Source of the DNA: Lachnospiraceae bacterium UBA1201
Lineage (GTDB): Bacteria > Bacillota > Clostridia > Lachnospirales > Lachnospiraceae
DNA length: 13,026 nucleotides
Reading direction: 5' to 3'
NCBI GenBank assembly: GCA_002309675.1
Contig: DBXX01000028.1
Coordinates: forward strand, 13,755-26,780
The notes below the pieces were generated by a model. That model had not been told where the DNA came from. It made no database searches and worked only from the letters and a program-made list of their open reading frames with translations. The first letter of the stretch is position 1. The number at the start of each line of letters is the position of its first letter. Positions 7,351 to 12,100 of the stretch are shown here, one piece after another. The position numbers and the translations under genes are program-made.

Positions 7351-9501
7351 ATGAAAAATAAGGTGGCAAATGACACTTTTGAGAGACGGGCGAGAGAACT
7401 GGTAGCACAGATGACACTGGAAGAAAAGGTGTTCCAGACATTGCACTGGGCAGCGGCGATCGATCGGCTCGGTATCCCGGCTTACAACTATTGGAATGAA
7501 GCATTGCACGGCGTTGCAAGAGCCGGTGTTGCTACAGTGTTCCCGCAGGCCATCGGTCTTGCGGCAACATTTGACGAGGCGTTCTTAGAGCAGGTCGCTG
7601 ACACGATCTCGACGGAAGGACGCGGAAAATATAAGATGCAGAGCGAGCATGGTGACCGCGACATCTATAAAGGGCTTACCTTCTGGTCGCCGAATGTCAA
7701 CATTTTCCGTGATCCCAGGTGGGGCCGCGGCCATGAGACGTTGGGAGAGGACCCGTACCTTTCGTCCCGACTCGGCACCGGTTTCGTACATGGTATCCAG
7801 GGGCGCGATGAGAAGTATCTGAAAGCAGCGGCATGCGCGAAGCATTTCGCGGTGCACTCCGGCCCGGAGGATATTCGCCACAGTTTCAACGCAGAGTGCA
7901 GCGAACAGGATCTGCGCGAGACCTACCTTCCGGCGTTTAAGACGCTCGTTGAGGAAGCGGACGTTGAAGTCGTTATGGGTGCTTACAATCGTACCAACGG
8001 GGAGCCGTGCTGCGGTAGTGAGCGTTTGCTGGTAGACATTCTGCGCGGCGAATGGAAGTTCGAGGGCCACGTTACCAGTGACTGTTGGGCCATCCGCGAC
8101 TTCCATGAGCATCATAAGGTCACGGCAAATGCGGTCGAGTCGGTTGCGCTTGCGATGAACCGCGGCTGTGACCTGAACTGCGGTCATATCTATGTGAACC
8201 TTCTGGAGGCCGTGAAGGAAGGTCTCGTGACGGAGGAGACCTTAAGTACAGCCGTTACCCGCCTGCTGACTACGCGCATGAAACTCGGACTTTTCGATCC
8301 GGAGGATCAGGTTCCTTATGCTTCCATCGGCTATGATCAGGTCGACTCTAAGGCAAACCGTGAGCTGAACCTGAAGGCGGCTGAGAAGTGCGTCGTTCTT
8401 TTGAAGAATGAAAATAACATACTTCCGCTTAAAAAGGATGCGATCCGCACCATCGGTGTGATCGGCCCGAATGCCGACAACCGTAAAGCATTGGTCGGAA
8501 ACTACGAGGGCACAGCATCCCGTTATATCACGATCCTTGAAGGTATCCAGGACTACGTGGGCGATGACATCCGTGTTCGCTACTCCGAGGGCTGCCACTT
8601 GTGTAAGGAGAAGGTGCAAAACCTCGCTGCCGGCCCCGATCGTATGGCGGAGGTGCAGGCAGTATGTGAAGAAAGTGACGTGATCATTGCGTGCATGGGC
8701 CTCGATGCAGGCCTTGAGGGTGAGGAAGGCGACCAGGGTAATCAATTCGCGAGCGGCGATAAGCCGAACCTCAACCTGCCCGGCATCCAGGAAGATGTTC
8801 TGAAGCTCATCGTAGCGTCCGGCAAGCCGGTCGTACTCGTGCTTCTGTCCGGCAGTGCGCTCGCTGTGACTTATGCGGACGAAAACATTCCCGCGATCCT
8901 GCAGGGCTGGTATCCCGGTGCGCAGGGCGGTAAGGCGATCGCGAAGATCCTCTTCGGCGAAGCATGCCCGGAAGGCAAACTGCCCATCACATTTTACCGC
9001 ACGACGGAAGAATTGCCCGCATTTACCGATTACAACATGAAGGGACGCACCTATCGTTATATGAAGAATGAGGCGCTGTACCCGTTCGGCTACGGCCTGT
9101 CCTATACGAAACTGACGTGTTCTGCGTCGGTTTCCACGAACGAGATCATGCCGGATGAGTCTGTCCTGGTAACAGCCGAGATCGAAAACACGGGCAATTA
9201 TGACACCAACTATACGTTGCAGGCATATGTGAAGTATTTGGACGGCGACGAGACAACGCCGAACTGCCAGCTGAAGGGCATCAAGAAGGTGCCGATCGCG
9301 GCCGGAGAGCGTAAGACCGTTACGATGGAGATCCCAGCGGAAGCATTTGCCCTGTATAATAAAGACGGCCAGCTCGTGCTCAACAAAGGAGCTTACAAGC
9401 TTTTCGTCGGCGACAGCCAGCCCGACAGCCGCAGCGCGCAGCTCACCGGACAGGCGCCCGCCTGCTTCAACCTTAAATGTGTCACCGTTGCAGGTCTGTG
9501 A
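7351..9501 (+). CDS. Glycoside hydrolase family 3 enzyme, beta-xylosidase type
   Basis: This 716-residue enzyme should release xylose (or a similar sugar) from the non-reducing end of oligosaccharides by a retaining mechanism. There is no signal peptide, so it is intracellular and acts on imported oligomers. The N-terminal barrel (about 1-320) holds YNYWNEALHGVAR (45-57), SPNVNIFRDPRWGRGHETLGEDP (about 113-135, in which RDPRWGRG is diagnostic), KHF (164-166) and the nucleophile Asp244 in VTSDCWAI. The alpha/beta sandwich (about 345-560) holds the LEGEEGDQ stretch (455-462) where the acid/base glutamate is expected. A fibronectin-like domain occupies about 590-700. The WNEALHG and SDCWAI motifs favour xylan 1,4-beta-xylosidase over beta-glucosidase. 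The start has GAGGAGG at 7336-7342. The last seven codons lie inside repeat A, so the native C-terminus has probably been replaced. Confidence 0.92.
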   Translation: MKNKVANDTFERRARELVAQMTLEEKVFQTLHWAAAIDRLGIPAYNYWNEALHGVARAGVATVFPQAIGLAATFDEAFLEQVADTISTEGRGKYKMQSEHGDRDIYKGLTFWSPNVNIFRDPRWGRGHETLGEDPYLSSRLGTGFVHGIQGRDEKYLKAAACAKHFAVHSGPEDIRHSFNAECSEQDLRETYLPAFKTLVEEADVEVVMGAYNRTNGEPCCGSERLLVDILRGEWKFEGHVTSDCWAIRDFHEHHKVTANAVESVALAMNRGCDLNCGHIYVNLLEAVKEGLVTEETLSTAVTRLLTTRMKLGLFDPEDQVPYASIGYDQVDSKANRELNLKAAEKCVVLLKNENNILPLKKDAIRTIGVIGPNADNRKALVGNYEGTASRYITILEGIQDYVGDDIRVRYSEGCHLCKEKVQNLAAGPDRMAEVQAVCEESDVIIACMGLDAGLEGEEGDQGNQFASGDKPNLNLPGIQEDVLKLIVASGKPVVLVLLSGSALAVTYADENIPAILQGWYPGAQGGKAIAKILFGEACPEGKLPITFYRTTEELPAFTDYNMKGRTYRYMKNEALYPFGYGLSYTKLTCSASVSTNEIMPDESVLVTAEIENTGNYDTNYTLQAYVKYLDGDETTPNCQLKGIKKVPIAAGERKTVTMEIPAEAFALYNKDGQLVLNKGAYKLFVGDSQPDSRSAQLTGQAPACFNLKCVTVAGL

Positions 9502-9533
9502 CCTGCAACAAGGACGGTTCCATTTGACACATT
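9476..9533 (+). repeat. Repeat A: long REP-like palindrome overlapping the GH3 stop
   Basis: The ends AATGTGTCA and TGACACATT are inverted repeats. Inside, a perfect 10-bp hairpin pairs GTTGCAGGTC 9487-9496 with GACCTGCAAC 9500-9509 around a 3-base loop. The motif GGACGGTTCC follows at 9512-9521. It is the same as repeat C except for a few bases, and matches the reverse complement of the shorter B and D with about 25 extra bases forming the hairpin. The GH3 stop codon TGA (9499-9501) lies at its loop. Confidence 0.9.
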
Positions 9534-9832
9534 TTGGGGCCTATTCCAAGCCACGAACGGTTTTTACTTCCGCGAGATACGATTTCTCCAGGTCAGTTCA
9601 CTCACTGTGAAAAACATGCCGTTCGTTCGATGCCGGATTTGAGGGGGCCCGCTTCGACAGAGGCCGTTTTCTTGATGAAAACGCCCTCAGCTCGCGCGAA
9701 AAGCGATCTCGGAAATCGCTTTTCTCCCCTCATCCGTCACCTCACTCTCGGTGTTTTTCTACAGCTCGTTCACATGCTCGGTCGAGATCGTATCTCGCGG
9801 AAGAACCGTTCGTAGCTATGTGATCGGCTGTG
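9534..9832 (+). repeat. Module 1: palindromic arms around the 103-bp core (core 9634-9736)
   Basis: The central 103 bases (9634-9736) are identical, in reverse complement, to 10549-10651. The core has internal hairpins: GAAAAGCGAT with ATCGCTTTTC (loop of 7) near its right end, CGTTTTC with GAAAACG near the middle, and GAGGGG with CCCCTC between its two ends. The arms pair across it. ACGAACGGTT 9553-9562 pairs with AACCGTTCGT 9804-9813; then comes a 4-base bulge TTTA; then 17 perfect pairs between 9567-9583 and 9787-9803. With the flanking A and B repeats the module spans 9476-9867 (392 bp) and could fold as one long stem topped by a branched head. There is no coding potential. Confidence 0.88.
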
Positions 9833-9867
9833 AATGTGTCAAAAGGAACCGTCCCCACTGACACATT
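9833..9867 (+). repeat. Repeat B: 35-bp REP-like palindrome
   Basis: The ends AATGTGTCA and TGACACATT enclose AAAGGAACCGTCCCC. It is almost identical to repeat D in the same orientation and is the inverse of the right half of A and C. REP-like sequences of this TGTGTCA / GGAACCGTCC type are, from general knowledge, scattered in many Firmicutes genomes, sometimes near REP-associated (Y1) transposases. No such gene is in this window. Confidence 0.9.
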
Positions 9868-9918
9868 GCCCTATATAGGAGCAGAGCGAGAAGGTGAGAG
9901 AGCGATGGAATAAGAGGG

Positions 9919-10002
9919 GTATCACAGTAAAAAGCCCATGTCAAGGCCGGGCCGCCTACGGCGGTGCTTCGCAGCCTTGACATGGTTTTTTTACTGTGAT
10001 AC
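9919..10002. repeat. Palindrome P1 (84 bp), also a likely bidirectional terminator
   Basis: Arms of 29 bases (9919-9947 and 9974-10002) pair as 9 + 11 + 9 bp around a 26-base loop that itself holds CCGCC/GGCGG. The ends are GTATCACAG and CTGTGATAC. The middle 11-bp stem has one mismatch and one wobble. A run of seven T follows the inner stem on the plus strand (9986-9992), and five A (9929-9933) give a T run on the minus strand, so transcripts arriving from GH3 or from the AraC gene could both stop here. P2 has the same ends, inner 9-mer and loop in inverse orientation. Confidence 0.85.
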
Positions 10003-10010
10003 AGGGTGAT

Positions 10011-10053
10011 CAAGGTCGTTGTAAGCCGGCTCACGCCGTCCCAACGGCCAAGG
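10011..10053 (+). repeat. Hairpin element S1
   Basis: GGTCGTTG (10014-10021) can pair with CAACGGCC (10042-10049), with an inner CGGC/GCCG pairing. It aligns with the reverse complement of S2 over its length, but the outer TTGG/CCAA and TAAG/CTTA pairs have decayed here. S1 and S2 are placed symmetrically about 10142.5. Confidence 0.7.
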
Positions 10054-10067
10054 AGGGGAAATTACCT

Positions 10068-10215
10068 CCTATAGCAAATCGACGTTGTATAGGAGGTTCG
10101 AGCGAGATGGGGTCGAAGAAAAAAGCATCCTATAGGGAGTCGATGTCGTATAGGAGGTTCGAGCGAGATGGGGTCGAAGAAAAAAGCATCCTATAGAGAG
10201 TCGACGTCGTATAGG
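10068..10215 (+). repeat. Central 61-bp tandem repeat, 2.4 copies, each starting with a hairpin
   Basis: The units start at 10068, 10129 and 10190, each with CCTATAG. The first two are full 61-bp copies and the third stops after 26 bases. Each begins with a 26-base hairpin in which CCTATA pairs with TATAGG around a variable centre containing TCGAYGTCG-like bases. A 35-base linker rich in GA follows, identical in copies 1 and 2. The hairpin of the second unit (10129-10154) sits on the symmetry centre of the whole block. A degenerate further copy (CCTATATAGGAGCAGAGCGAG) lies just after repeat B, near 9870. The GGAGG and AAAAAAG motifs do not lead to a coding frame. Confidence 0.88.
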
Positions 10216-10230
10216 GAAAAAAGAAGTAAC

Positions 10231-10275
10231 CCAAGGCCGATGTAAGCGGCGTAAGCCGCCTTACATCAACCTTGG
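10231..10275 (-). repeat. Hairpin element S2
   Basis: CCAAGG 10231-10236 pairs with CCTTGG 10270-10275, then GATGTAAG pairs with CTTACATC, then GGC with GCC around a short loop. It is the better-preserved inverse partner of S1. At one stem position the pair differs between the copies (GATG/CATC here, GTTG/CAAC in S1) while pairing is kept. Confidence 0.8.
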
Positions 10276-10282
10276 CCACCAC

Positions 10283-10366
10283 GTATCACAGCAAGGGAGG
10301 CCTGTCAAGGCTGCGTAGCACCGCCGTAGGCGACTCGGCCTTGACAGGCCTCCCTTGCTGTGATAC
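10283..10366 (-). repeat. Palindrome P2 (84 bp), inverse partner of P1
   Basis: It has the same 9 + 11 + 9 bp arms and 26-base loop as P1, in reverse orientation, with GTATCACAG/CTGTGATAC ends and 23 of 26 loop bases identical. The middle 11-bp stem (CAAGGGAGGCC with GGCCTCCCTTG) is completely paired but mostly different in sequence from the corresponding stem of P1. Unlike P1 it has no T run, so it should not terminate transcription by the intrinsic route. Confidence 0.88.
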
Positions 10367-10395
10367 CCCTCCAAACCGCTCGCGCAACCTCTCGG

Positions 10396-10452
10396 ATGTG
10401 TCACCGTTGCAGGTCCGTGACCTGCAACAAGGACGGTTCCACTTGACACATT
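10396..10452 (+). repeat. Repeat C: long REP-like palindrome
   Basis: It is the direct-repeat partner of A, with TGTGTCA/TGACACA ends, an internal GTTGCAGGTC/GACCTGCAAC hairpin and the GGACGGTTCC motif, with only scattered single-base differences. It forms the left boundary of module 2. Confidence 0.9.
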
Positions 10453-10753
10453 CACAGTCTGCGGCGGCTCCTGGCCCCGGGATTGCGTGATATCCGCCTG
10501 CGACCGGACATTGGAGCGAACGGATGAAAAACGCCGTGAGGGCCGAGTCGGATGAGGGGAGAAAAGCGATTTCCGAGATCGCTTTTCGCGCGAGCTGAGG
10601 GCGTTTTCATCAAGAAAACGGCCTCTGTCGAAGCGGGCCCCCTCAAATCCGATCTCGGTCAACGCGGCAATGTTTTTTCACCGTGAAGTGACCTGGCCGG
10701 GAACAGGCGGATATCACGCACAATTCCCGGCCAGAAGCCTTACACAATATGAA
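10453..10753 (-). repeat. Module 2: palindromic arms around the inverted 103-bp core (core 10549-10651)
   Basis: The core is the exact reverse complement of the core of module 1. The arms pair over 17 perfect bases (10484-10500 with 10704-10720) and an outer stem of about 10 bp (CTGGCC with GGCCAG, GGGA with TCCC). The stem bases are unlike those of module 1. Read in the same orientation as module 1, the 5' arm is again 10 bases, a 4-base bulge (ATTG), then 17 bases. Next to the core, a stretch of the CCAGGTCA...TTCAC...GTGAAAAA type is shared with module 1. With C and D the module spans 10396-10788 (393 bp). Confidence 0.88.
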
Positions 10754-10788
10754 AATGTGTCAAAAGGAACCGTCCCCCTTGACACATT
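10754..10788 (+). repeat. Repeat D: 35-bp REP-like palindrome ending at the AraC stop codon
   Basis: The ends AATGTGTCA and TGACACATT enclose the GGAACCGTCC motif, as in B. Its last base is also the last base of the AraC-family gene's stop codon (minus-strand TGA at 10790-10788). The bases beyond it (CACA) match those beyond repeat C, so the element may extend into the final codon of that gene. Confidence 0.9.
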
Positions 10789-11681
10789 CACACGATGTAG
10801 CTTTCGCCGTCGGGGCGGTTGTACATGTTCTTGAATTCGGTGGGGGTGCAGTTCTTCGTGCTTTTGAAGACGCGGTTGAAGGTGGAGATGCTCGAGAAGC
10901 CGGACTGGATCGCCACGTCCGTGATGGTCATGGACGGATCCAGGAGCAGGCGTTCGGCTTCCTTTACCTTACGCTGGTTCAGGTAGTCGTAGAACGACTG
11001 GTTCGTGTACTGCTTAAACAGACGCGAGAAGTGGAATTTGCTGAAACCTGCTACGCGGGCGATATCCTCGAGCGAGATGTCCTCCGTGAAGTTCTTATCA
11101 ATGTAATCGAAGATGATGTTGAATTTGTAGATGTACTCCATCTGCTTATGGCCGCGCGCTTCCGGAAAATCTCCAGTGTTCGAATAGATGAACTTGCGGC
11201 CGATGATGACATTCATTTCGAGGATCTTTGCGTAGATCGATGCGGCTTTCAGCGGCACAGGCGGATCGGAGAAATACTCCGACTCGATCTCGAGCATGAT
11301 GCGCTTCAGGGATTCGTGGATGTCGGGCGCCGTTTCAGGAGTGAGAAGACGCGTACGGTTTGTAATGCGGATGATCTTCTCGAAATCCCACAGGTTGTTG
11401 ATGATGGCGAAGTCGAACTGCAAGATCAGGCGCACGCCGGTCTTCGGCGCGATCAGCTGGTGCAGCTCCCCCGGAGGGATGCAGATCATGTCGAAGGGCT
11501 TCAGGTGATATTCCACGCGGTCAATGATGACCGTGTAGTCGTTTTCGATCGGCATGATGTACTCGAAACCGGTGTGCCAATGGACCGGATAGTTCTCCGA
11601 TATGTCGTTTCGGTACAGCAGAATCGAGTTCGAATTGTTGTATTTAATCGTTTCAAAGATACCGTTTAGATTTTGGATCAT
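10788..11681 (-). CDS. AraC-family transcriptional regulator with cupin sensor domain
   Basis: This 297-residue protein has a one-domain sugar-sensor N-terminus followed by a DNA-binding C-terminus. Residues about 20-95 form a cupin: HWHTGFEYIMPI (34-45), a Gly/Pro-rich IPPGELHQL (68-76), and histidines placed as in AraC-type arabinose/xyloside sensors. The C-terminal domain (about 186-288) has two helix-turn-helix motifs, ISLEDIARVAGFSKFHFSRL (202-221) and ITDVAIQSGFSSISTFNRVF (253-272), then the family end TPTEFKNMY. GGGAGG (11693-11688) lies 6 bases before the ATG. It is divergent from the GH67 gene, which it most likely activates in response to a xylan-derived sugar; GH3 may be a further target. 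The ligand is not known. Its stop codon abuts repeat D. Confidence 0.93.
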   Translation of the reverse strand: MIQNLNGIFETIKYNNSNSILLYRNDISENYPVHWHTGFEYIMPIENDYTVIIDRVEYHLKPFDMICIPPGELHQLIAPKTGVRLILQFDFAIINNLWDFEKIIRITNRTRLLTPETAPDIHESLKRIMLEIESEYFSDPPVPLKAASIYAKILEMNVIIGRKFIYSNTGDFPEARGHKQMEYIYKFNIIFDYIDKNFTEDISLEDIARVAGFSKFHFSRLFKQYTNQSFYDYLNQRKVKEAERLLLDPSMTITDVAIQSGFSSISTFNRVFKSTKNCTPTEFKNMYNRPDGESYIV

Positions 11682-11744
11682 TGTAAACCTCCCGTAGGTG
11701 GATCTGCCCGCCCTCTTCCGAAGGGCGATCGCGGCAGTAAATCA

Positions 11745-12003
11745 TGAAAAGCAATTATTGAATAACGAATGAGGCTGATCCCTCCGCCGCCGCTTAGGCG
11801 GGAAATGCCTCGCTTACCCTTGATTTTACACCATTTCCCGATATTTGTAAAGCAATAATCGAGGGAACAATAATCGGATTTGCGGAAATAAAGACAAGAT
11901 TTGAGTATCATTTATTGTCATTTTGCGAGAGGCACGACAGATTCCGCGAAAAAAACCGCAATAATTGGGAAACACAAGCGAATAAATGAAAAGCAATCTG
12001 CTG
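11745..12003. promoter_or_regulatory. Cluster of GCAATAATYG-like motifs, candidate AraC-type operator sites
   Basis: The related motifs are GCAATTATTG 11751-11760 (within TGAAAAGCAATTATTG from 11745), GCAATAATCG 11852-11861 (within TGTAAAGCAATAATCG from 11846), ACAATAATCG 11867-11876, GCAATAATTG 11958-11967, and a partial TGAAAAGCAATCTG 11987-12000. Two of them stand 15 bases apart in direct orientation, beside the regulator's own promoter. One covers the -35 region of the GH67 promoter. AraC-family proteins usually bind paired direct half-sites, so this arrangement fits activation of GH67 and autoregulation. Binding is inferred. Confidence 0.45.
11823..11851 (-). promoter_or_regulatory. Sigma-A type promoter of the AraC-family gene
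   Basis: On the minus strand, TTTACA (11851-11846) and TAAAAT (11828-11823) are separated by exactly 17 bases; each is one base from the -35 or -10 consensus. Transcription would start near 11816 and leave a leader of about 135 bases. That leader contains two GC-rich hairpins, CCGCC/GGCGG at 11787-11801 and CGCCCT/AGGGCG at 11709-11727. Two GCAATAATCG-like motifs lie immediately upstream of the -35. Confidence 0.6.
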
Positions 12004-12019
12004 AAATACGATGTATAAT
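11991..12019 (+). promoter_or_regulatory. Promoter of the GH67 gene with a weak -35
   Basis: A perfect -10 hexamer TATAAT lies at 12014-12019. The hexamer 17 bases upstream (AAGCAA, 11991-11996) does not resemble TTGACA but falls inside one of the repeated TGAAAAGCAAT motifs. A strong -10 with a missing -35 that is covered by a regulator-type site is typical of activator-dependent promoters. Transcription would start near 12026, about 75 bases before the start codon. Confidence 0.55.
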
Positions 12020-12040
12020 AAAGCCAAAGTGAATAGGTAA

Positions 12041-12088
12041 GTGGCGTTTTCGGCCTGTGAGAGCCTTCGCAGATCGTAAAACCGCCAC
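12041..12088 (+). promoter_or_regulatory. Stem-loop in the GH67 mRNA leader, next to the ribosome binding site
   Basis: GTGGCG 12041-12046 pairs with CGCCAC 12083-12088, and the adjoining TTTT with AAAA (one bulged C). An inner GGC/GCC pair lies in the loop. The stem ends two bases before GGGAGG (from 12090). It may stabilise the message or limit ribosome access; there is no T run, so it is not an intrinsic terminator. No known riboswitch was recognised. Confidence 0.45.
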
Positions 12089-12100
12089 CGGGAGGTCTTC

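Larger units (their letters stand above)
9476..10788. repeat. 1.3-kb mirror-symmetric hairpin array between convergent genes
   Basis: This whole gene-free block is built of paired inverted elements around a centre near 10142. The order is A, module 1 (103-bp core), B, 84-bp palindrome P1, hairpin S1, three central hairpins in a 61-bp tandem repeat, S2, P2, C, module 2 (same core inverted), D. The midpoints of core1/core2, P1/P2 and S1/S2 are each 10142.5, and that of the first and third central hairpins is 10141.5. No ORF in it has a credible start or protein-like composition, and no transposase, tRNA or rRNA is present. It separates the GH3 and AraC genes, which converge on it, and touches both stop codons. 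It could be a nest of non-autonomous mobile elements, a structured RNA or a DNA-structure element; I do not recognise it as a named family. Confidence 0.9.

Noticed and set aside
9534..9815. ORFs of 60-130 codons in the gene-free block (also 9816-10034, 9996-10196, 10261-10662, 10272-10490, 10452-10646)
   Set aside because: All are read-throughs of inverted repeats in several frames, lack ribosome binding sites, and give similar peptides from opposite strands because the DNA is palindromic.
10068..10215. CRISPR array
   Set aside because: There are only 2.4 copies of a 61-bp unit with no unique spacers of uniform length, and no cas genes are nearby.
9476..10788. Integron attC array or retron msr/msd
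   Set aside because: There are no attC core motifs, no integrase or reverse-transcriptase gene, and the elements are arranged as mirror pairs rather than directional cassettes.
10749..11669. 306-codon plus-strand ORF
   Set aside because: It is antisense to the AraC-family gene, begins inside repeat D, and has a low-complexity Arg/Val/Asp-rich product; the minus-strand frame has clear cupin and HTH motifs and a ribosome binding site.
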